Assembly (NCBI GenBank): GCA_941918925.1
Contig: OW799233.1
Span: 108,059,833 to 108,123,832, forward strand
Origin: Phyto melanocephala
Taxonomy: Eukaryota > Arthropoda > Insecta > Diptera > Rhinophoridae
Direction: 5' to 3'
Length of the DNA: 64,000 nucleotides
Both the position numbers and the translations under genes were made by a program. The notes beneath the pieces were generated by a model that was not told where the DNA came from, did not search any database, and saw nothing but the letters and a program-made list of their open reading frames with translations. Of the stretch, positions 36,559 to 46,592 are shown one piece after another; the first letter of the stretch is position 1, and each line of letters opens with the position of its first letter.

Positions 36559-37324
36559 AGTGAAAGTGGGCGTTATAGTAGGCGTGTCGAAGTTGTTTTG
36601 CTAATGAGTACAACTTAGGTGTTTCAATATAGTCCTTTATTATTCCAAAATCTTTATTAATAGAGAAATTATATGAATTTTAGGTAAAACGTTATATGGG
36701 AGGTGGGCGTAAAAGTGGGCGTGGCACATTGATTTGCCGTTACGAGAAAGCGTGTCACCAAAAAGCAAAGTGTGCAAAATTTCAGAGTCGTACATCCAAT
36801 TTTGTTGCTTTTATGACGTTTTAGTTTTTAAATATACCGAAAAATACACTATGCGGTATAAATTTTCGTACATTTTGATCGATAACTCCTCTCCTAATGC
36901 ATTTTTCGGGGAAAAATATTGTCTTTACCCAGGAAATATATATTCGAAGTTTCATGAGTCTACGTTAAGGCGTTTGGACACAATTCCATTTTATTCGATG
37001 TTCGAAGGACACGGTTTTTTCGACCTACTCTTGCTTTTCGAGCTATAACTGTCTTCCTAATATTCCGATTTAGCCCGTTTTCAATACCAAACCTTGTTTA
37101 TAAGAAAGATTCTGGCAAAATTTGAGCCCCCTAGCTTTTTCGGTGCGACCTCTATCGTGCTTTCAACAGACGGACAGACGGACGGACATAGCTAGATCGT
37201 CATAAAATCAAACCACGATTTAGAATATATATACTTTATGGGGTCTAAAATGGATATTTCGATGTGTTACAAACGGAATGACAAAATGAATATACCCCCA
37301 CCATTTTTTTGGTGGCGGGTATAA

Positions 37325-37870
37325 CAAAATGGTAAAACTATTACAAATTCCTTAAAACACTTTTATACCGTTTAACCAAAAAAAAAACAAATTAGAAATG
37401 GCCTTCATTTAGGCATCACCTGCAGATGAACTTTATGAAGGTGTATACAACAACTAAAACAGACAGTATGAATTTTTAATGTTCACAAAAACAAACAAAA
37501 GTTGAACGCCGCCAAAATACAAATATTCAACGTCAAGAACAAAAGCAAATGTTTGAATTTCGTATTGTTTGACTGATTCCTAATGTGAGCCCAAAACTTA
37601 CCAAGAAATTTGAATGACTGATTGTCTGTCAATTTTTAAGAGCTTTAAATTGCCGGTATATTTTTGGAATACAAACATACTTACCAACATACGTGTGTAT
37701 GTGGTGTGTAATCAAACCTTAACACATTCGTATTGAACTAATATTTACGATTGTGTTTTTTTTTTTGTTAATGGTCTGTTTTTAATTCAATGCCTTTTTT
37801 GGCAGGTCTTTTGTCTTAAACTTCTTCGTACATTAATGCTTAAATTATTTTGGTAATGAATGAAATATGT
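37325..37870. other. unique sequence, nothing recognised
   Basis: Slightly less AT-rich than its surroundings, with no repeat ends or coding frame. Confidence 0.5.
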
Positions 37871-38531
37871 AAGTACCCAGCAAAATAACACATTACATTA
37901 TAATGACTTGAAAGTACTAGAAAACAGTTGTTCACTACTTACAATTTGGCATCTAAACCCATTATTTTAACACGGCGATGTCATTGGAGGCAAGTACTTA
38001 CCACCCTCGCTTACAAATAGGGACTCGTATAAGTACTTATTACGGTCGCTCATAAATAGCGACTTAAATAAGTACTTACTCCTATAGCAATATATAAGTA
38101 CTTGATTTTAACAACCTAAATAACGACTTACAGAAGTCGTTCGGTTCTTCTAAGGACTTAAACTCGGTTAGATTATTCTGCGACACGTTAATTTGAAATT
38201 TAACAATCAGTGAAAATCTATAAGTCATCACTTTGTTAATGAAGTGCTTTGCCGCTGTTTTCAAAATAATTATTACTTATACCCTAAGCGCGTTAAACTA
38301 AATGAGAATTATAAAAAGTTATGTATTTGAATGGTTTCTAGTAAATTTCGCAGTAAGAAATTGTATTGTGTGTGTATCTAAGCAAATGTCTGAAATCAAG
38401 GACTTACGTAACACATTATAAATCAAGTCATTACTAAAATACTTCTTAGTAAGACAGACGATATATAATAGTCATTGAAAAGTATGTTGTTTAGTAAGAG
38501 CAAGTCATTACCTAGTTTTTGCTGGGTACTT
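37871..38531. mobile_element. TIR element with spaced AAGTACTT motifs
   Basis: Perfect 15-base inverted repeats AAGTACCCAGCAAAA occupy 37,871-37,885 and 38,517-38,531. The left half contains AAGTACTT palindromes at 37,992, 38,031, 38,070 and 38,096 (spacings 39, 39 and 26), plus GACTTA/AGTCATTA motifs throughout. The element could start at CCCAGC with a TA duplication, but the flanks are ambiguous. The minus-strand frame 38,082-38,264 has no motif. Class unknown. Confidence 0.6.
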
Positions 38532-39030
38532 TTGTTTTATTTGATTTCTGTGAAATTTACGCGTTTTCGGTCAGTGGCACAGAAATATTAAACAAAACAT
38601 TTAATGTATTAATCACTTTTATGCTTTTTCTCAATATAAATTACAGGTACAATGTGCTGATATACAATGGGTATAAATGTTATAAACTTTTGTTGGTTAC
38701 AAAAGCTTTTAAAATTATTTTATGTTAAAAAATGTAGACTTTTCATGCAAAATGTAAAAACTCATAAAAATTTGTCTTTTGCCAAACCCGGAATTCTTTG
38801 TAAATATAGGGAGTTTCAAAATTTATGCAATTTAAAAAATCAAAAGAGCCAAATTTTAATTTCTCTAAAATTTAGAATTTAAACAATAAACTTTTTAATG
38901 AAATATTTAGCACATCGAGCAAATTAGTTTGCAGGCAAGAAAATTTTGTTGCCAATTTTAATATGTATGGAGATACATAGTTGTTGCAGCCGCCTCTTTT
39001 GTTTTCATACAAGGTTTAAAGTCATCACCT
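38532..39030. other. AT-rich DNA, nothing recognised
   Basis: Short frames at 38,519-38,882 have low-complexity translations without motifs. Confidence 0.5.
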
Positions 39031-39572
39031 TATAATACCCTTCAGCCGCGGTGCACAAGAATATATACAGCTTTGTCATTCCGTTTGCAGTTTCTACAAT
39101 ATTCATTTCCCACCCCATAAAGTATATATTTTCTGAATGCTTATGAATACAGGAGTCGATTAAGCCCTGACCGTCTGTTGGCCTTCCCTTCTGCTCATGT
39201 GTTAGTTGAAATCAACTTTTAGAAGCAACCACATGCTGTACATAAATGTGTGCGGTATCAATCTTTTGAAAATTACAGGGAATGAATTGCTTTTGAATTT
39301 CAGCACAATCGCCTCATAACTTTCTCATATATGAGCAAATATTTTCACAAAAAAAATAAAATTTTTCAGCCCTATGATAATTTATAGAAGCCTTCCTTAT
39401 TATTTGATATTAGAAATATTCGTGAAAATTTTTGGTCACTAATCGATAACACAGCCCGACAAAATTAAAAAAAAAATTTGCTTTGAATTTATCAACTGAT
39501 TCTAGTTAATTTTGGTGCGCTGAATTCAAATCTGTTTGTCTCTATCAGCTCTAGTTTTAATGACATAGCTTT
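39031..39572 (+). mobile_element. HINE-B 5' portion
   Basis: It starts TAATACCCTTCAGCCGCGGTGC, a mutated 5' hairpin, then has the CCCCATAAAGTATATATTTT core, one microsatellite unit (ACCGTCTGTTGG) and the GTTGAAATCAACTTTTAGAA segment. It is cut at about 39,572 by the start of another HINE-like copy. Confidence 0.65.
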
Positions 39573-40880
39573 TTTATACTCTCCACTGTAATTGAGGAGG
39601 GTATACAAATGAGCGGGCTTTGCCGTAAAAAATAGTAAAATATGAAAAACTGAAAATCGATGATATGTAAATCTATACTTATGGCATAAAACGAAAATGT
39701 GTGTTTGTTATGAGTTTTCCTGGAAACTACGTATTCAATTTCTAAAATCAAAAGTATCATCCGAACATTTGGTTAAATTTTTTATGTGGGCGTCGTACCT
39801 CCCACATAAATTGAACACATTTTATATCATTTTTTAAAACTATAGCAGCTATTTCCTTAAAACTTTGTACAAGTTACTTTGATAACAAAATCCTTATTCG
39901 AAAAAAATGGACAGGATCGAAGCAGGGCATGGTATCCCCCATACAAAAAAAAATACATATCATGCCTTATATAGAAACCTATAAACGTAATCTACTAGTT
40001 GAAACTTTGAGCGAGCAATTTTGACGACAGTTTCCTTATTACAACCTATTGTAACCATCGGAGAAGATGTAGTGTTATTATCCTTTCACGAATGAAATAC
40101 CTTCTGTCAATAATCATCAACTAATTAATAAGCTGCATTAAAAGCCTTCTTTAAATAAATTACGTATAAATATATATAAAATAATCAAAAATTCCTGACA
40201 TGCCACAAGGACAAATCGTTAACTAATCGGTAAAGTTATAGGCAAACATTATTTGGAAAAATATTTGTTTTTCTAAACTTTTTTATTAATTTATGAACAC
40301 GATTAAGACACCAAACTACAAGCCGTAGTCTCAAAATTTTTGACCAAGACAATCGGTTTGAAACTAACTGAGATATAAGAAGCAAAAAGAAAACATTTCG
40401 GTATATTTCTTGAATTTAAAAACTAAAATAAATTTTTCCAGCTTTCACATAATCGAGAAGGTAAATACAACAAATGAAAGGTCTTGATCAATAGGATAAA
40501 TAAAAGAGTTAAAATTCAAGTTGGCATCCTAAAAAAAGGGGCCGATATATAGGTCAAATATAGTATTTATGGCCTTGTCTTCTTTAACAGCCAAAATATT
40601 GCTCTTAAATTAAAAGGCTTGACCAGTAGTAGAGATTCAATTATGAACATTTACACACAAGATGGCGTCAGAAATATTATGGAGAATATTTTTTTAAACC
40701 CATCAGTATGAGTATCAAATGAAAGAACTTGACTAGTAAAAAATGAACTAGGTAAAAATTCAAAATCTAAGATGGCATCGTAAACAATAAAGAACATGGC
40801 ATCGAAAATAAAGTCTAATGATGAACATAATGGAGATGGGTATTGGCGAACTCTGCACTGCCGATAATAGAACTCTTATT
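39573..40880 (+). mobile_element. HINE-like chimera or second HINE-B copy
   Basis: TTATACTCTCCACTGTAATT followed by GAGGAGGGTATA (39,574-39,605) forms a HINE-type 5' hairpin of a different sequence. From about 40,190 the body matches HINE-B (AAGTTATAGGCAAA, GATATAAGAAGCAAAAAGAA, AAGATGGCGTCAGAAAT). A degraded 3' end (GGGTATTGGCGAACTCTGCA, CTGCCGATAATAGAACTCTT) abuts the next HINE-A. The region 39,606-40,190 is unassigned. Confidence 0.5.
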
Positions 40881-40883
40881 TTT

Positions 40884-42700
40884 TTATACCCGCCACCAAA
40901 AAAATGGTGGGGGTATATTTATTTTGTCATTCCGTTTGTAGCACATCGAAATATCTATTTTAGACCCCATAAAGTATATATATTCTGAATCGGGGTTTTA
41001 TTTAATGACGATCTAGCTATGTCCATCCGTCTGTCCTACAGAAACAGCTAGGGGGCTTAAATTTTGCTTTATTTGTTTGTTTCAAATTGAAAATGGGCTC
41101 GTAATGCAAGAGTAGGTCGAAAAAACCGTGTCCTTCCAACATTGATAAAAATGGAGTTGTGTACACCAAAATCAACGTAGCGTCATGAAACTCCAAATTT
41201 ATACTTTCTGAGCAAAAACAATATTTCTCCCGAAAATTGCTTAAATGTATGAATTAGGAAAGAAGTTATAAATGAAAATGTACGAAAATTTATACCGCGC
41301 AGTGTATTTTTCCGTATATTCAAAATTTAAAACCTAATAAAACTGACAAAATTAGATGTACGATTCTGAAATTTTTCAGGAAGTCCTTTTTTGTCAAAGG
41401 TTTTGTTCCGACGAAAAATTAATGTGACACGCCCACTTTTACGCTCACCTCCCATATAACGTTTTCTCTCAAATTCTTATAATTTTTTTATGAATAAAGA
41501 TTTTGGAATAGCAAAGGACTATATTGAAATATCTAAGTTGTATTCATTAGCAGAAATAATTTTGACATGCCTACTACAACGCCCACTTTTCACGTTATGT
41601 ACTGTTAATGAAATTCAAAAGCTCATAAGACCGACAAAATTAGAGGTATGATGATCAAATTTGCTACATATATCCTTTTAGTCAATGTCATTGTTATGCC
41701 AGCATATTTAGGTGACACGCCCGCTTTTACGCCCACCTCCCATATAATGCTTTATCACAAATTCATATAATTTCTCAATGAATAAAAATTTTGGAATAAT
41801 AAAAGATTATATTGAAATATCCAAGTTATATTTATTAGCAGAAAGTTTATTGACACGCCTACTTTAATGCCTACTTTCATTGAAAGAGTAAATTTACGAA
41901 AACATTTTATTAGCATATCAAGTTATAAAGTGTGGTTAAATTTTAAGGGCCGATGTTGATTTTAAATAAATCACAAATTAAATGGAAATTTAGGAAATTA
42001 TCATCATTTGTTTTTATAATGATAATATTTGTATGATTCAATTATGTATGGAACAAAATATCGGCCAAATGGCACCCAACCCCTAACCTCGTCACCACAC
42101 CACCAACCGATGGTCCGAATTTTCAATGACAATATTGGTGCTCAATTGTTAGGCACGATGATGAGTCGAGGTTGACTGCTCTTTTGCAACACTATTGCAA
42201 AAAACAGCAATGGTTCTCATTCAACGAACTATGAAGGCATTCACAGATGTTCTCACTTTTTATACAGACCTGTTTTGCTGAAATTTAAATATTTTTTACA
42301 ATTCCCCCGATTGTGGACGAATTTGAACGATTATGTTGACCAAAAGAATCACGAAGTGCACAAAATTCATTTTGATTTGAACGCCCATTTTAATAAAAAA
42401 CCTGAATAACTTTAACACGTTGCTCATTTGCGTATCTTTCCATTGTTCAAATTGAGTTAGTCTGAGATTGAGAAATGTCAAATGAAATGCAGAAAACAAA
42501 TTTGACGTCTAGGTGTAGTTCACCTTTAACATGGGCCCTTAAAATTTAACCACTCTCTATAGAGAAAGTGATGCATATTTTATTATAAAGAGATTATTCC
42601 CTAGCGATAAACAAAGTAATAAATATTGTGCTCTGAATGTGCACAAAATTGGTGGTGGGTATAAAAGATTCGGCACAGCCGAATATAAAGCTCATACTTG
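40884..42700 (+). mobile_element. HINE-A (INE-1-like), full length, carrying a MITE
   Basis: The 5' hairpin TATACCCGCCACC..GGTGGGGGTATA is intact. The core is present, the microsatellite is short, and a deletion removed the GAAAGCACGATAGAG part. Body blocks with ACGCCCAC recur. The 3' sub-terminal GGTGGTGGGTATA, hairpin ATTCGGCACAGCCGAAT and CATACTTG end it. A MITE lies at 41,928-42,557. Confidence 0.8.
41928..42557 (-). mobile_element. mariner-type MITE nested in HINE-A
   Basis: A 630-base element between TA dinucleotides (41,926-41,927 and 42,558-42,559), with ends AAGTGTGGTTAAATTTTAAG and, inverted, GAGAGTGGTTAAATTTTAAG. It shares its interior with the 29,854 copy (antisense transposase scraps around 42,060-42,240). 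The minus-strand frame 42,296-42,499 is part of it. Confidence 0.8.
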
Positions 42701-44250
42701 TTTTTGTTAAACTTTGTTATATAAGTAATTTGTGTTTTTAATTTTAATAATTATGCTTAAATGTATGCATTTGTATCTTACAAATCTTCTCGAAACATGC
42801 CCATCAGTTACCACCCACTTGTAAAAATTAAAAATTACAAATTACATACACGTTACACATGTCGCATGTTCAAAAAAGGGAGTTGTTTTGCTGGTTTTTT
42901 ATACCTGATTTTAATCATAATTATAATAATAAAAACAACAACAGCTATAAAAGTAGTAGTTACTAGTATTAATAATCACAAGGTAATTGTTTTATTGCGG
43001 TTGATGCAATCTCAGTCACGTTGTTGGTGGCTCTGTAAGCTCGTCCTTTGAGCAATGTCCCTGTGCAAAATTAAGAACATTTTTATGTAAAAGAAAAATA
43101 TTAATAATAATAAAATATGTCGTGTGTTTGGAAAGTAAATGAACAGAAAAAATATATATGAATTTTTCATTTTATTAAAATATGTTGAATGAAAGTATAA
43201 TTAAAAGTACACAATAAAGATAATTGTCAAGTAACATGAATTGCATGGGTGTGAATAAGTGCGACCACATGGCCAACAAGAAATAATTAACTGGAAAACA
43301 AATTATGTAAAAAAATTAAGTTAATAGCGTGATTTAGTATAATAATAATTGTAGTAAATATATATGCAAAACAGACATATTTAATACTCCTATTAAAATT
43401 ATTACGTATAAAATTCGTTTAAACATTTGTTTCTAGTTTTTGACTTAAATTTAAATGCATTACAAATTTCAATTAATTTGGCTACTTTACAACTTGTATA
43501 ATAAATGTTAATAAAAGAAATATTTTCAAATTCATCAATACGGATGACTTCAGACAAGCCACCTACACTCAAAGAAAAAACATGGTTGTGGTAATCACTA
43601 TCTGAGAGCAGCACACTATGATTAAATTATATGAGAGTAGTGAAAAAAATATAATGGTAGCAAATTATCGTTATTGTGTTTAATTAAAGTACCTTGAACA
43701 AATCGTATTATGATTACAAATGAAATGGAAAATATTTAATCTTTTCTAAAGCGAATGGTTGTTTTTTGCTATTGGTTATACTGATCGAACCTCATAACTT
43801 TTTATGCCAAAATTTTTTTATTATTTTTTAATTTTTCTTATTATTATTTCTTTAAAATTTTTAAAATTTTCGTATATTTTTTTCATGTCAAGCATTTCAA
43901 ATAATAAAACTGTCGAAAAACAAGAAGAAAAACCGTTGAAATCAAATTATTATTAAAAGATAGCTTGATTGCTTTAAACTCATACTGTTGTCTACACAAC
44001 ATTTATTGATTAAATTTAATTTTAAATGCTTTTGAACATAATGTATTTCTTTTTTAACATCATACTTTATTTGTCATCAAACTTTTGTAAATCATACTAT
44101 TTTTAAAGGACAACCATATCGAAGTCTTTACGAAAAGTAAACATTGAGTGACAAAAGTCAAACAAATGCTTGATTATCGTGACAAAATAAATTGTTAAAA
44201 AATAAAAACAACTAATACTTGTTTTTAATAGCAATTACAGCTTTAGAATA
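42701..44250. other. AT-rich DNA, nothing recognised
   Basis: No element ends were found. Short frames (42,761-43,051; 43,402-43,614) have no recognisable domain. Confidence 0.5.
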
Positions 44251-44252
44251 TA

Positions 44253-45292
44253 AAGGGTGTTTTTTATAGAGGTATATACTTTTGAAACGGCATAAAACAA
44301 AGAAGAATTTTTTAAATTTGTATTAAATTTACTTTATTCGAACGGGTGCCCCGGTGGACTAGTCAGTAGTGTGCTGGTCTGCTAGTTTGGGGGTTGCGGG
44401 TTCGATTCCCGCCAGAGCTCTGGACTTGTCTGCTTCTCTTCTCTCTTTTCAATTTTATTCTTACTTTTCTATTCTGGTATCACAATGGGATCAATAAAAT
44501 GGACCCAAGTGAGCTGCACAACAGCTGCCTGTTCTACCTGACCTAACCTACGTTATTCGAAACACAATCTTCTGGCATTATAATTTAAATATGACTTTTG
44601 GCATATGACCGCCACGGCTGGTTCATACGTAGTCTTATTTAAAGATCCAATTTTCAACGACATTTTTCAACATTTTTGGTCATATATCGACAAAAGCAAC
44701 GAGTGTTTTCCTCCAAATAATCAATTGCTTTGAGTTTATCAGCGAAGACTACCAACTTCATATAATCTCACAGAAAATAATATAGCGACGTTTAATCCCA
44801 CAATCTTTGGGCCCATTTCACGTATCAGAAACATCAAACTATGCGGTAACTAAATTTTCTTCAATAAATCAATTGTGACATGACCTGTATGATATGTTGC
44901 GCCATCTTGTGGAAACCACAGCTACTGCACATCATGGTTGTTCAGTTGATAACAGTCAGTCTTTAATGAAACCTTCTGAAACCTGCGTAGTTTTGAAAGA
45001 AGTCCGCACTGTATTTCTGGATGTAACTCCGAATCCGGTAATTTTATTTATTGATATATGCATTAAAAAAAGTGATTGGCCGTAAAACGTACGTGAACGT
45101 AGAGCGCGATACGTATTTCAAACAGAATCATGATTTCAAAAAAAAATTTGCACAATACGGAAGCATTTTTTAAGGTCAGTCTATTCATTATAAAATGCGA
45201 AACCAAACAAAACATAAATCAGTTGACAGCGGACAAAATGGACGCCATTTTAAAAAGTGGTAAAGATCTATACCTCTATAAAAAACACCCAG
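44253..45292 (-). pseudogene. Tc1/mariner-superfamily element, decayed transposase C-terminal part
   Basis: Inverted ends containing GGGTGTTTTTTATAGAGGTA lie at 44,255 and, inverted, 45,290, each next to TA (44,251-44,252; 45,293-45,294). On the minus strand around 44,940-44,850 a transposase segment reads QDGATYHTGHVTIDLLKKNL, corresponding to the QDGATCHT block around the second catalytic Asp of this superfamily. Later fragments such as AIDYLEENTR fit the C-terminal region, but stops and frameshifts are frequent. The N-terminal part is mostly gone, and a SINE interrupts the C-terminal side. Confidence 0.75.
44343..44552 (+). mobile_element. tRNA-derived SINE, complete
   Basis: A 210-base element between perfect 9-base duplications TTATTCGAA (44,334-44,342; 44,553-44,561). 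The head is tRNA-like: an A-box-like TGGACTAGTCAG at 44,355-44,366 and a perfect B box GGTTCGATTCC at 44,399-44,409, 44 bases apart as in tRNA promoters for RNA polymerase III. The body is unrelated to tRNA and ends CCTGACCTAACCTACG without a long poly(A). It depends on a partner LINE for movement. The diverged copy at 5894 shows that it is a family. Confidence 0.85.
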
Positions 45293-45807
45293 TATAATAT
45301 GACCGTTTCACATAGGGATACTTTGCCAATCAATCCGGACATTTGGTCAAAAGTGAAATTTAAAAAATGTTAAAATGTAAGTACGCAGCTCGACCGATAA
45401 CAAAATTTTGCATTGTTTAGTGAATTTTCAAGACTTTTGATTGAGATTTGTCGTTTTGGGACTCTGTTAAAGACAAAAAAGTTGAGTAATTTGCATGGAT
45501 ACTTATTGACTTTTTATGGTTTTAAGACGTTGACAATATAATTTTTTGTGGCTGAACAAATAAAAATTTTACATTGATTTCTTTTTTTTTTTTAGAAGAC
45601 TATATTAACAGTTACTTATTATAATTTAAAAAAAAATAATTTTAAATTTTTATTATAAAAAAAAATTTTATCAAAATTAATAAAACGGTTTTTTTGTACA
45701 CTTTTTGAGAAACAAAAATAACAAAAAGTTTCTGAAAGTGAAGACAGTAGAGATCTTAAAAAAGTTATACATCTCGAGCTGGTTCTATTATTTATTTATT
45801 ATTTTTT
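45293..45807. other. AT-rich DNA, nothing recognised
   Basis: No repeat ends or coding frame were found between the mariner remnant and the following HINE-C. Confidence 0.5.
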
Positions 45808-46592
45808 TTATACCCTTCACCTGTGGTGCACAAGGGTATATATAGCTTTGTCATTCCGTTTGTAATTTCTACAATTTTCATTTCCGACCCCATAAAGTAT
45901 ATATTTTCTGAAAGCTTATGAATAGAGGAGTCGATTAAGCCCTGACCGTCTGTCCGTCTATCCGTCTGTCCGTCTGTCCGTCTGCCCGTCTGTCCGTGTG
46001 TTGGTTGAAATCAACTTTTAGAAGCAACTATATGCTCCTCAGATCTGTATATGGTATCAATCTCTTGGAAATATCCAGGAATGAATCGCTATTGAAATTC
46101 AGCACAATCGCCCCATAACTTTCTGAGATATGAGCAAAAAACCACGACCACCTCGTTTTTTTTCACAATTACAACAACAACATACATATATACATACATG
46201 TAAAAAACATACCAAACAAAAAAAATTACAAAAAAAAAATATTAAAAATAAAAAAAAAATAATAAAAAAAACTAAAAAAAAAAAAATTTTAAAATATTTA
46301 AAAAAAAATTTTAAAAAATTTTTTAAAAATTTTTCTAAAAATTTTTTTTTAAAAAATTTAAAAAAAATTAAAAAAAAATATAAAAAAATAATAAAATATA
46401 AATAATATATTAAATAAAATAAAATAAAATTTTTTTGGCTCAGCTGGGATTCGATGCCACATTTATTCTAACGTGTACGTATGCATGTATTTTATATGGG
46501 ATGAATGGTGATACAAACAATTGTTATTGCATGACTACACGTTGTGAAGGGTATATAAGATTCGGCACGGCCGAATATAGCACTGTTACTTG
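45808..46592 (+). mobile_element. HINE-C (INE-1-like) with inverted internal block
   Basis: It starts TTATACCCTTCACCTGTGGT with the complementary GCACAAGGGTATA. It has the core and a long GTCC/GTCT microsatellite (45,946-46,000, about 13 four-base units). The 3' hairpin ATTCGGCACGGCCGAAT is perfect and TTACTTG ends it. The AT-only block and the TTGGCTCAGCTGGGATTCGA motif (46,435-46,454) are in the opposite orientation to the other HINE-C copies. Frames at 46,130-46,405 (poly-Lys) and 46,435-46,629 are repeat-derived and not genes. Confidence 0.8.

Larger units (their letters stand above)
34053..37324 (-). mobile_element. HINE-A (INE-1-like), expanded copy
   Basis: The minus-strand 5' end lies at 37,324 (TATACCCGCCACCAAAAAAA) and the 3' hairpin/CTTACTTG end at 34,053. 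At nearly 3.3 kb it is about 2 kb longer than the simple copy at 20,119. The extra length comes from a MITE (34,187-34,786) and a tandem duplication of an internal segment (34,983-35,609 and 35,850-36,558) that includes a foreign block (CAGGGTGATTYAAAATATAC onward, about 320 bases). The frame at 36,734-37,048 is inside it and is not a gene. Confidence 0.8.

Noticed and set aside
36734..37048. 104-codon frame
   Set aside because: It falls entirely in the minus-strand HINE-A body, and homologous positions in other copies are not open.
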